Positions 35,908 to 42,773 of a stretch of DNA of 64,000 bases are shown piece by piece (position 1 is the first letter of the stretch; each line of letters starts with the position of its first letter). Below the pieces are notes generated by a model. The model did not search any database and was not told the origin of the DNA. It saw only the letters and a program-made list of their open reading frames with translations. The translations under genes were made by a program, and so were the position numbers. This DNA is from Hyphomicrobiales bacterium (lineage in GTDB: Bacteria > Pseudomonadota > Alphaproteobacteria > Rhizobiales > Rhizobiaceae): contig UCCS01000008.1 in assembly GCA_900470965.1 (NCBI GenBank), forward strand, positions 90,512 through 154,511. Reading direction: 5' to 3'.

Positions 35908-36017
35908 TGGATCGCAATCGGCGACCGCCAGTACCGGTCCAGGATCTGCACTGGTGAACGATACCCGCAGGACCCCGATAGAGCTTATCGAGACTATTGA
36001 TGACTGGGGCCGTTGCC

Positions 36018-36065
36018 CGAAAAGAATAAGGCGTCTGCCGGGGGAGGAGATCCAGCAGACGCCTT
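36018..36065 (-). terminator. Terminator hairpin of the small RNA array
   Basis: Perfect 11-pair stem AAGGCGTCTGC / GCAGACGCCTT around a loop holding CTCCTCCCCC. On the minus strand it is followed by ATTCTTTTC, so the last hairpin of the array doubles as its Rho-independent terminator. Confidence 0.75.
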
Positions 36066-36176
36066 TTATGACGCGTGGCAGCGGGAGGAGGATGCCGCCA
36101 CGTAGACGCTGGCTCGGGAGGAGGTAAGCCGCGTCTTGGACAAAGCGACGAGGGAGGAGTTTCATCGCTTCGTTGA
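36018..36176 (-). ncRNA. Four-hairpin anti-Shine-Dalgarno (CcsR/cuckoo-type) small RNA array
   Basis: Read on the minus strand, four consecutive hairpins each expose a CUCCUCCC-type loop: 36142-36171, 36105-36135, 36074-36102 and 36028-36065. The loops read ACTCCTCCC, ACCTCCTCCC, TCCTCCTCCC and TCTCCTCCCCC. In the first and third listed stems (36142-36171 and 36074-36102) a base pair is G-U on the minus strand but A-C on the plus strand, so the minus strand is the folded one. The last hairpin is followed by a TTATTCTTTTC tract. A heat-shock-like promoter lies just upstream at 36183-36211, and a DUF1127 gene with its own terminator precedes it. CcsR1-4 of Rhodobacter and the cuckoo RNA family show the same loops and the same DUF1127 neighbour. 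These RNAs are thought to sequester ribosome-binding or C-rich-binding factors, and the role here is inferred. It could be one transcript of about 160 bases or several processed pieces. Confidence 0.75.
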
Positions 36177-36182
36177 ACTGGA

Positions 36183-36211
36183 ATATAGGCCGGTCGCTGC
36201 CAGTCTTCTAG
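36183..36211 (-). promoter_or_regulatory. RpoH-like promoter for the small RNA array
   Basis: On the minus strand CTAGAA (36211-36206) and CCTATAT (36189-36183) are separated by 16 bases. This is close to the rhizobial heat-shock sigma consensus as I recall it (CTTGAA, 16-17 bases, CCATAT or similar). The predicted start near 36176 falls just before the first hairpin of the array, which supports the assignment. Confidence 0.5.
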
Positions 36212-36267
36212 GCACATATTTGCAAAGCTGCCATGCGTTATGCGTCAGACGAAGGGCTCTTATGATG

Positions 36268-36305
36268 CAAAAAAACGCGCCCGCCTTCATCAGGCGAGCG
36301 CGTTT
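36268..36305 (-). terminator. Rho-independent terminator of the DUF1127 gene
   Basis: On the minus strand the stem AACGCGCTCGCC / GGCGGGCGCGTT has a seven-base loop and is followed by seven Ts. The single wobble pair is U-G on the minus strand and C-A on the plus strand, confirming direction. It begins 22 bases after the DUF1127 stop and separates that gene from the small RNA array. Confidence 0.88.
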
Positions 36306-36326
36306 GGTATTCATTAAGAACTGGTC

Positions 36327-36473
36327 TTAGCGGCCGACGGCGGCGCGTGCGACGTCGCGGATATCACCGCGAGCAATGCCTAGGTCATTCAGTTCGCGGC
36401 TCGACATACGGCCAAGCTCAGTAACGGTTTGACGATACTTGCGCCAGTTGTTGAAGGTGCGTGCGATGCTCAT
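36327..36473 (-). CDS. DUF1127 mini-protein
   Basis: A 48-residue arginine-rich protein. It contains NNWRKYRQTVTELGRMSSRE and LNDLGIARGDIRDVAR, which is the DUF1127 domain in full (RELxDLGIxRxDI). The ribosome site AAAGGGGA lies five bases before the ATG. In Rhodobacter sphaeroides the DUF1127 protein CcaF1 is encoded upstream of the CcsR small RNAs and is an RNA-binding protein acting on their processing. The same order here suggests a related partnership. An AT-rich -10-like element (CCATATTATA) lies about 80 bases upstream. There is no membrane segment. Confidence 0.92.
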   Translation of the reverse strand: MSIARTFNNWRKYRQTVTELGRMSSRELNDLGIARGDIRDVARAAVGR

Positions 36474-36729
36474 TATAATCCCCTTTCCGTGGGTCCAGCG
36501 ACAGCTGCCAGGTAGCGGCGCTTCGTTCGCTTTGATGAGAAATATATAATATGGGGTTGCAGGAATGAGTAGCGTTCAGACTACAGTTCACCTATGCACA
36601 AAACGCATGACGAGGCAGGCTTATGGCCTTTTCTGAGGCAGTTTCCTATCCGTGAGTATAGTTTGAAGGAGGCCTGCCGAAGCCCCATTTGATCCCCACG
36701 ATCCTCCGAAGCCGATCAGGGGCCATTCG

Positions 36730-37041
36730 ATGTCTAGCTCAGTCTGCGAAACCTATCCTGGAATATGCAGTAAATCCCGTCTCGCTCACCCTCGTCCTGC
36801 CCGCCTGTTCCATCCCGCAAACGACAATAGGCAAAATGCGATGCGGCCACCCGTCGTCGCTCTACCCACCAGCATTCCAGTGTCCGGGGCTAAACCCATG
36901 TCTGCCCTGGAAGTCGGATCGATGATTTCACTGCTGGGGCTGCTCGTCTTCGCCGCCCATGAGGAGATCGTGGCCGTCGCCCCCGCGGTCACTTCTGCTC
37001 TCGAGCAGTTTCTCGCAAGTGCGCCGGTCGCCCTCTGGTAG
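36730..37041 (+). CDS. Hypothetical protein
   Basis: A possible 103-residue protein. The last 50 residues are the most protein-like: a hydrophobic stretch (VGSMISLLGLLVFAAHEEIV) followed by VAPAVTSALEQFLASAPVAL. This might be a single membrane helix or an amphipathic pair. A shorter version from the ATG at 36841 (66 residues, MRPPVVALP) is equally possible, and neither start has a strong ribosome site. No family recognised. Confidence 0.4.
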   Translation: MSSSVCETYPGICSKSRLAHPRPARLFHPANDNRQNAMRPPVVALPTSIPVSGAKPMSALEVGSMISLLGLLVFAAHEEIVAVAPAVTSALEQFLASAPVALW

Positions 37042-37114
37042 CCGCAGCATCTCATCCTATTGCAAAGCTTTCCCGGATCACCCAAGTGCAGGTGGGCGGT
37101 GCTGGACATGACTG

Positions 37115-38035
37115 ATGCTCTTCGAAGATTCACGGCTGACGATCGGTGTCGTTCTCCCCATGCAGGAGCGAGAGCGGCACGACATCGACTTCGGTCTTCA
37201 GTTGGAGCTTGCGCGCCGCGCCGATGAATTCGGCTTCTCGGCAATTTGGGTCCGCGACGTCCCCTTGAACAGCCCCGCCTATCCTGATCCCATCGGGCAT
37301 TCCGACCCCTGGGTGCTGCTTGGTGCGCTGGCGGGATCTACCCGTTCGATCGCCTTGGCGACCGGCGCAATCGTTCTGCCCTTGCGCCATCCGCTTCATG
37401 TTGCCAAAGCGGCCCTGTCGATGGACGCCTTATCATCGGGCAGGTTTGTTCTCGGCCTTGGTTCCGGCGACCGCCCGTCAGAGTTTGCGGCTTTCGACCG
37501 CAATGTCGACGACCGGCGCGAATTGTTTCGGTCCAACTGGGCTGCACTCAGCAATGCGCTTGACGGCGATGTCGGCTCGCAGACAAGTGAGGACCAATTC
37601 GAGATCCGTCCGCGCAGCGGGCGGCGCCTTCCACTGGTCGCCGTCGGCTCCTCCTCGCAATCACTCGAATGGATCGCCAGAAACGCCGGCGCCTGGATGA
37701 CCTACCACCGGCCCCTCGGCGCACAGAAGGACCGGATAGCCCTATGGCATGGGGCGGTACAGCGTACGACCACTGAATTCCGGGGCATGGGTCAGGCCAT
37801 GGCCCTTGATCTCCTGGATACGCCGTCAGACCATATCGCCGAGATCAATCTCGGATATCGAACCGGACCAGAGGGATTGCTCGCCGCTCTATCTGTCCTC
37901 CGTAATCTCGGCACTCACCACGTTGCTTTCAACCTGCTCGTCAATGGGCGCAAGGCTCTCACCGATCTTGAGATCATCGCACGGGAAATTCTGCCACGAC
38001 TGAACCAGACCGCAGAACTGCAGGCGTCTCGATAA
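37115..38035 (+). CDS. Luciferase-like flavin monooxygenase
   Basis: A 306-residue TIM-barrel oxidoreductase of the bacterial luciferase-like family, which uses reduced FMN or F420-like flavins to oxidise small molecules. Features are LTIGVVLPMQ, LARRADEFGFSAIWVRDVPL, the ALATGAIVLPLRHPLHVAKA strand and SGRFVLGLGSGDRPSEFAAF. It resembles the subgroup called luciferase-type oxidoreductase, BA3436 family. There is no signal peptide. It stands alone between a small hypothetical gene and a convergent DUF1194 gene, so the substrate is not suggested by context. Confidence 0.88.
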   Translation: MLFEDSRLTIGVVLPMQERERHDIDFGLQLELARRADEFGFSAIWVRDVPLNSPAYPDPIGHSDPWVLLGALAGSTRSIALATGAIVLPLRHPLHVAKAALSMDALSSGRFVLGLGSGDRPSEFAAFDRNVDDRRELFRSNWAALSNALDGDVGSQTSEDQFEIRPRSGRRLPLVAVGSSSQSLEWIARNAGAWMTYHRPLGAQKDRIALWHGAVQRTTTEFRGMGQAMALDLLDTPSDHIAEINLGYRTGPEGLLAALSVLRNLGTHHVAFNLLVNGRKALTDLEIIAREILPRLNQTAELQASR

Positions 38036-38051
38036 TCTCTGAGGTACGCGG

Positions 38052-38837
38052 TTAGCGATCGAAGAAATTCTGCCAAGTCTTCTCGCCAATAAGGCAGTCC
38101 GTTGTGGGCTGGTTCATCTCAATTTTGCGGATCTGTGCGGGCAGTTCGAGCCCGCTGATTTCCCAGACCAGCTTCCTGCGAACGGCAATGGCAAAATCCT
38201 CGATCTTATGGACAGGCAAGACGAAGGAGCCGGAGCCGCCGATCACGCAGTCGCCGTAATATTTGTCGAGCCCCTCGGGCACATCGGATGGTCGCAGCAT
38301 AATGGCCAGTCCGTTGATGACGATGCCCGCCTCCAGAGCCGCATCTCGTGCAGGTGTGACGGGATCGCCGGAATTGTTTGGACCATCACCGGAAACGTCG
38401 ATCACCTCGCGATGACCCTTGTAGGGGCTCGCGGCAAGCATCGATGCTCCTTGAACGATCGCTGCGGATATGGATGTACGGCGCTGGGTAGCAATCGGCC
38501 GCGCTTCCAGTTTGTCGGCAAAATCCAGCGCATCTTTTTCAGTCTCGATCACCTGCCAGTCGATGACGGAGCCTGGCACGACATAGCCGGCCCATTCGAA
38601 ATAGCTGACAGCGATCCGCCCGGTCAGGCCACCTTTCACGGCGTCGAAGAACTCCTTGTGCCGCAACGCCTCGACATAGCCCTCGCGCTGGATGCGGACC
38701 TCTTCGTAATCCATCGAACGGGACGTATCGACGGCTAGCACCAACTCGACATCGACTTCGTTTTGGCTTGATTGCGCGATCGTGGCGGCAGCGCCCGACA
38801 GGCTCGCGAGCATCGCAAGTGTTGTCAGCATCATCAC
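38052..38837 (-). CDS. DUF1194 (von Willebrand A-like) periplasmic protein
   Basis: A 261-residue protein with a signal peptide (LTTLAMLASLSGAAATIAQ) and a VWA-like fold. The metal-site motif DTSRSM lies in VELVLAVDTSRSMDYEEVRI. Further family signatures are GRIAVSYFEWAG, TSISAAIVQGASMLA, VIDVSGDGPNNSGDPVTPAR and the C-terminal NPRV-like end replaced here by IGEKTWQNFFDR. DUF1194 proteins are common in Rhizobiales; their function is not known, though the intact DxSxS suggests metal-dependent binding of a partner. Three ATGs in a row occur at the start. Confidence 0.88.
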   Translation of the reverse strand: MMMLTTLAMLASLSGAAATIAQSSQNEVDVELVLAVDTSRSMDYEEVRIQREGYVEALRHKEFFDAVKGGLTGRIAVSYFEWAGYVVPGSVIDWQVIETEKDALDFADKLEARPIATQRRTSISAAIVQGASMLAASPYKGHREVIDVSGDGPNNSGDPVTPARDAALEAGIVINGLAIMLRPSDVPEGLDKYYGDCVIGGSGSFVLPVHKIEDFAIAVRRKLVWEISGLELPAQIRKIEMNQPTTDCLIGEKTWQNFFDR

Positions 38838-39059
38838 TTCCCATCACTGCGTTATGCCGAGAACTCTAACATAATAGCTTGGCGCGACGGCGAGTGCTGC
38901 CAGAGTGCATCCTGTCAATTTTCAGTGATTCCGGGTGCCATCGAACGAACGGGCAGCATTTGAAGAGTCGTGTCTTCGCGATCGGCTTCACTACTTGTGA
39001 AGAACTCACAGCCATTCTGCGGGACACTTGGCGATTCGCCCAGCAATGACGGAGATAGC

Positions 39060-39302
39060 ATGCCGCTTCTGCAGTTTCCCGCCGACCGACGCACAGCCGA
39101 TATCAGGCGCTGCGCCGAGGCCCTTCAGAACCTTCACGGCGAGGCCGCCAACCGCTTCTGGCGGTCGGAGATGGCCGGGTTTGCGGCCAATTTAAGAGAA
39201 CAGGGTTGCAGCGATCACGAACTATCGCGGCAGGCCGCCCTGTTCATGGATGCGGTACAGATGGAGCTTCAGGTCGTCTACGCCGCAGCGGCAGAGCGAT
39301 AG
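39060..39302 (+). CDS. DUF6074-like small protein
   Basis: An 80-residue soluble protein. It begins PLLQFPADRRTADIRRCAEA, continues with LHGEAANRFWRSEMAGFAAN and ends with QAALFMDAVQMELQ. This pattern matches a rhizobial small-protein family that I believe is DUF6074. The ATG at 39060 has CGGAGA upstream, and the open frame extending back to 38970 is not homologous. Function unknown. Confidence 0.65.
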   Translation: MPLLQFPADRRTADIRRCAEALQNLHGEAANRFWRSEMAGFAANLREQGCSDHELSRQAALFMDAVQMELQVVYAAAAER

Positions 39303-39308
39303 AAAGCA

Positions 39309-39611
39309 TTACTTGGGGAAGCGGTTGTAGAAGGATTGCGGGTCGTAAACGCACTCGTAGTCGAGCACGCATATTTCCCCATTGGCGGCGCGCACCCTTG
39401 CGACATCATATTTGTCGCCCAGCCGGCATCGCGCAGGCGGGTAACGGAAGCTCCGGCCTCCGATGCCCATGCGAACAAAGACGGCCTTTTTCTGCTGGAT
39501 AATCTGCGCGAGCTCGCGGCAGGAATGGTCGCGGGCATTGACCTCCACGGCCTCGAGAGCAAAGGCAGCCGTGGGGACGAAGAGGGCAGCCGCTAAAATC
39601 AAACTTCTCAT
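39309..39611 (-). CDS. Secreted hypothetical protein with paired cysteines
   Basis: A 100-residue periplasmic or secreted protein with a clear signal peptide (MRSLILAAALFVPTAAFALE). The mature part of about 80 residues has four cysteines (HSCREL, ARCRLG, EICVLDYECV), enough for two disulphides. A very strong ribosome site (AGGAGG, four bases before the ATG at 39611) fixes the start. The longer frame to 39731 is rejected. It is convergent with the DUF6074-like gene, six bases apart. No family recognised. Confidence 0.75.
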   Translation of the reverse strand: MRSLILAAALFVPTAAFALEAVEVNARDHSCRELAQIIQQKKAVFVRMGIGGRSFRYPPARCRLGDKYDVARVRAANGEICVLDYECVYDPQSFYNRFPK

Positions 39612-39751
39612 AAGACCTCCTGATGCGGGCGGGTTAGCAGCGCCTGCGGGGTTCGATCGCAACAGCAGGCGTTGATGCCGCGCGATAGAGGTAGGATCTG
39701 GGAAGATGGCAAACCAGATCGATCCATCCATATTGAAGACGCGTCCTGGCT

Positions 39752-39973
39752 TCAGATCCTGCCGCGCGTGGCAAAGACCAGCGTCTTCAATCGCTCCTCG
39801 TCATGCACGCCCTGGCGGTAGAGTTCGATGATGATCGCGGCCGAGCGGGCCACATCTTCGTCGTCATCAGCAAGCCCGAACTCGGCCTTTAGCATATCCA
39901 GCACATTCTGGCATGTGGCGAGGTCATCCGATGTCAGCGCTTCGTCCCGAGGTTTGATGTAACGGTTGATCAT
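39752..39973 (-). CDS. Small hypothetical protein
   Basis: A 73-residue soluble helical protein (INRYIKPRDEALTSDDLATC, then ADDDEDVARSAAIIIELYRQ and HDEERLKTLVFATRG). Rhizobia carry similar short acidic proteins, but I cannot assign a numbered family. The ATG at 39973 gives the most natural N-terminus, and another in-frame ATG at 40000 lies directly against a GGGAAG. It starts 47 bases after the stop of the Crp/Fnr gene on the same strand and may share its transcript. Confidence 0.6.
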   Translation of the reverse strand: MINRYIKPRDEALTSDDLATCQNVLDMLKAEFGLADDDEDVARSAAIIIELYRQGVHDEERLKTLVFATRGRI

Positions 39974-40019
39974 GATGCGCTCGCTTGTTGGGTCCAACAT
40001 CTTCCCATCACAGACATTA

Positions 40020-40739
40020 CTATCGCGCTTCGATCGACAGCGACAGATATCCAGCGTCAAAGCCGGCGATCTTCTGCAGCTTGTCCCAGTCGACAATGGT
40101 AATCACCTTCCCCTCCCAAGTGAAAGCCTTTTCCTTCCTCAGCGATTGCAGCGTCTTGTTGAGATGAACCAGCGAAACGCCGAGAACATCAGCCATGGCA
40201 TTCTGCGTCAGCGGTAGCTGGAAGCTTGATCCGTTCGTCCTGCGCACCGTGCGCAACCGGACATAGAGCTCGCAGATAAGATGGGCGATATGCGCCTTCT
40301 TTGAACGGCGGCCCATGGTAACAATCCATTCGCGGTGCACCGCCCCGTCGACCAGAGTATCGAGCCATAGCAGGCGTGTCAGATGCGGATTAGTCTCGGT
40401 TATCGCCTTCAGCTCCTGGTGATCCACCGAAGCAATACGGCAATTTGAAATCGCGATAATTCCGTGGTCCATCACCTTCAGCGGAAAGGCATGAAGATCG
40501 ACGAAATCGCCGGCGACCTGCAATGCAGTGATCTGCCGGGTGCCGTCTTCCAGAACCTTATATCTGGCTGCAAACCCATCGAGGAGCAGCGTGGAATGAT
40601 TGGGCCGGCTTCCTTCGGAGACGAGGTCTTCGCCTGCTGCCACGGACCTTTCGCGGCCGACGATGGAGCGTAGGAGCTCGATGTCCGCGGTGGAGAGCAC
40701 ATCATGACTTTCGAGATTGAGGAGGAGAGGCTCGATCAC
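40020..40739 (-). CDS. Crp/Fnr family transcriptional regulator
   Basis: A 239-residue regulator. The N-terminal cyclic-nucleotide-binding-like beta roll contains AGEDLVSEGSRPNHSTLLLD and ITALQVAGDFVDLHAFPLKV. The dimer helix is followed by a C-terminal winged HTH (QLPLTQNAMADVLGVSLVHL, NKTLQSLRKEKAF). There are no N-terminal cysteines for an iron-sulphur cluster, so it is not an oxygen-sensing FNR. The GTG at 40739 (IEPLLLNLESHDVLS) is chosen because GGGGAGA precedes it and the protein then begins like other rhizobial members. A longer ATG frame to 40826 is possible. It is divergent from the DUF6894-like gene. Confidence 0.88.
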   Translation of the reverse strand: MIEPLLLNLESHDVLSTADIELLRSIVGRERSVAAGEDLVSEGSRPNHSTLLLDGFAARYKVLEDGTRQITALQVAGDFVDLHAFPLKVMDHGIIAISNCRIASVDHQELKAITETNPHLTRLLWLDTLVDGAVHREWIVTMGRRSKKAHIAHLICELYVRLRTVRRTNGSSFQLPLTQNAMADVLGVSLVHLNKTLQSLRKEKAFTWEGKVITIVDWDKLQKIAGFDAGYLSLSIEAR

Positions 40740-40858
40740 GAACGGCTCTCCCCTTTTCGGGCGAAAGCGGAAAAATGATGACTTCCCAACAAAATAGGCG
40801 AATGGAACAATTTGGACGGCCGGCACTTCATGATGAAATATTCGAATAGTGTGAGCAG

Positions 40859-41092
40859 ATGGCCCGATACTTCTTTGATCTTCACAATGGTGACGGCCCG
40901 ATCCGGGACAATGAGGGAACGGAACTTGCGTCGCGAGCCGAGGTGCTTAAGGAGATGGCACGAATCCTAGTCGATATCGCGCGTGATGAATTGCCAGCCG
41001 GAGAGAGAACGATCATATCGTTGACAGTCCGGTCGCAAGAGCGACCGATTTCCGTCGCAAGTCTTGCTTTTTCGAACGAATGGCTGGATTGA
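40859..41092 (+). CDS. DUF6894-like small protein
   Basis: A 77-residue protein beginning ARYFFDLHNGDGPIRDNEGT and ending with PISVASLAFSNEWLD, a pattern found in numerous rhizobial small proteins that I believe belong to DUF6894. It is soluble with no signal. It is divergent from the Crp/Fnr gene with 119 bases between starts, so it is a candidate target of that regulator. Function unknown. Confidence 0.75.
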   Translation: MARYFFDLHNGDGPIRDNEGTELASRAEVLKEMARILVDIARDELPAGERTIISLTVRSQERPISVASLAFSNEWLD

Positions 41093-41410
41093 TTCCACCC
41101 CAAGCGAAGCCGGGTGGCCGGTAAATAATTGATCGAACGTGACAAACTCGCGCCCCCTGACATGACATGCAAGACCGTGCATGCGGCGGGACCATAGCTG
41201 GCAGTCTATTTGCCAGCATTTAAATTTGACACAACCGGGCTGTCGCTTCGAGATGTCTGCGGAACGGCTTGGCATTTCCTTCGACCGAACGCGGTGGACT
41301 GGATTATCTCCCGCGTCGCACCAAGATTTGAGAGTTTATTCTCGGATGCCGCCGACCTTGTGTACCGCAAGGCCGAGCTCAAGAGGGAAGGTTGATGTCT
41401 GCGACTTGCT
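41093..41410. other. Intergenic region with no convincing gene
   Basis: About 320 bases between the DUF6894-like gene and the sugar dehydrogenase remnant. A TTG-initiated frame of 61 codons at 41210-41395 on the plus strand and frames on the minus strand show no recognisable features. The region may be decayed sequence linked to the neighbouring pseudogene. Confidence 0.4.
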
Positions 41411-41600
41411 TCACCGCGGAGCGATGGATTCGACCGCCGGCACAGCACCGTTCGGCAGCACATAGACCGAGCGCGGATGCTTCAATCCCGTCGCCAGCAC
41501 ACCTTGATCTGCAGGCCGTGGGCGACCTTCGGCGTGTCGCCTCCCTCCATCCATGCGGCGTTTTGACCGGAACCGAAGCCGATGATCCGGCGTTGGTTTC
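41411..41600 (-). pseudogene. PQQ-dependent sugar (sorbosone-type) dehydrogenase fragment, frameshifted
   Basis: On the minus strand two short pieces in different frames line up with the N-terminal part of PQQ-dependent sorbosone/sugar dehydrogenases. The first reads IGFGSGQNAAWMEGGDTPKV followed by AHGLQIKV. Then, after a shift near 41500, LATGLKHPRSVYVLPNGAVP runs on to AVESIAPR and a stop. The pair VxAxGLxHPRxxYVLPNGDVLVxES is the family signature. The enzyme normally has over 400 residues, so only about 60 codons survive without signal peptide or catalytic core. It ends against the start of the efflux gene. Confidence 0.6.
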
Positions 41601-41611
41601 AGGTTTTCAAG

Positions 41612-42772
41612 ATGAAAGACATTGCCGTGCCCCAGAACCAGCGCGCCGCCGCCGGGCAAGATCAGCCCTCCGATCCCGCAAGAGACGAAGCCCCGACCAA
41701 GGAGGTCGAAAAGAACACGGAAGCCGAGAAACGCCCTTCCGTGATCCGCCGCCATCCAATGGCGAGCCTGCTCATCGTTCTCGCGCTGATTGTTCTTGCT
41801 GTCGCCGGCTATTTCATCTGGCTCATCTATTTCCATCCCTATGAGACGACGGACGACGCCTTCGTCGATGCTCGGAGCTTCTCCGTCGCCGCCAAAGTGT
41901 CAGGCTACGTCGCGGACGTTCCTGTCTCCGATAACAAGCATGTCGACGCCGGCGCAGTCATCGCCAAGATCGATCCTCGCGACTACCAGATCGCACTGGA
42001 TCAGGCGCACGGCCAGGACGATGTCGCAAAGGCAGCGATTTCCAGCGCCGAAGCGCAGATTGCCGCCGCAGCCGCAGCGATCGACGAGGCCAAGGCGCAG
42101 CAGACCTCGGCAGAAGCCGCCCTTCAGTATGCGCAGGATGAAAACGACCGGCAGCAGCAACTGGTGAAAAGCGGCGCCGGCTCAGAGCAGGCCGCACAGC
42201 AGGCAGCGTCCACGTTGAGGCAGGACAGGGCGAGTACCGCTCAGGCGCAGGCAAGCGTCACCTCGGCCATCAAGAACAAGGCAGCCGCCGAAGCACAACG
42301 AGCAAGCGCCGTCGCCAACCTGCATCAGGCGGAAGCTGAGGTCGAAGCGGCCGAACAGAACCTCAGCTACACGACGATCATGGCGGCCCAGCCCGGCCGT
42401 GTCGTAAAGCTCAGCGGCTCGAAAGGGCAATATGTGCAGGCTGGACAGGCAGTCTCCATGTTCGTGCCCGACGAGATCTGGGTGACGGCCAATTTCAAGG
42501 AAACCCAGCTGACGGACATGCGGCCGGGCCAACCTGTCGATGTGACGATCGACGCCTATCCGGATCATGTCCTTCGTGGCCGGGTCGATTCCGTCCAGCC
42601 CGGATCGGGCACCGCCTTTTCACTGCTTCCAGCTGAAAACGCCACCGGCAACTATGTGAAGGTCATACAGCGTGTGCCGGTCAAGATCGTCGTCGACAAC
42701 TGGCCGAAGGATGTGGCGATCGGTCCCGGCATGTCCGTAGTGCCGACGGTAACCGTGCGTCCGAGGAACTGA
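41612..42772 (+). CDS. HlyD/EmrA-type membrane fusion protein
   Basis: A 386-residue periplasmic adaptor of an efflux pump. One membrane helix (MASLLIVLALIVLAVAGYFI) follows a charged cytoplasmic N-terminus. The lipoyl half-motif reads DDAFVDARSFSVAAKVSGYV and a long alanine/glutamine-rich coiled coil covers roughly residues 115-240. The beta-barrel end includes GRVVKLSGSKGQYVQAGQAV and VTANFKETQLTDMRPGQPVD. Its stop is one base before the MFS gene, giving an EmrA-EmrB pair. The ATG at 41612 is preferred to one at 41582 that lies within the dehydrogenase remnant. Confidence 0.92.
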   Translation: MKDIAVPQNQRAAAGQDQPSDPARDEAPTKEVEKNTEAEKRPSVIRRHPMASLLIVLALIVLAVAGYFIWLIYFHPYETTDDAFVDARSFSVAAKVSGYVADVPVSDNKHVDAGAVIAKIDPRDYQIALDQAHGQDDVAKAAISSAEAQIAAAAAAIDEAKAQQTSAEAALQYAQDENDRQQQLVKSGAGSEQAAQQAASTLRQDRASTAQAQASVTSAIKNKAAAEAQRASAVANLHQAEAEVEAAEQNLSYTTIMAAQPGRVVKLSGSKGQYVQAGQAVSMFVPDEIWVTANFKETQLTDMRPGQPVDVTIDAYPDHVLRGRVDSVQPGSGTAFSLLPAENATGNYVKVIQRVPVKIVVDNWPKDVAIGPGMSVVPTVTVRPRN

Positions 42773-42773
42773 C

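Noticed and set aside
36136-36330. Plus-strand open frame of 64 codons over the RNA array
   Set aside because: It overlaps the hairpins and the terminator of the DUF1127 gene; the protein has no features and the array explains the sequence better.
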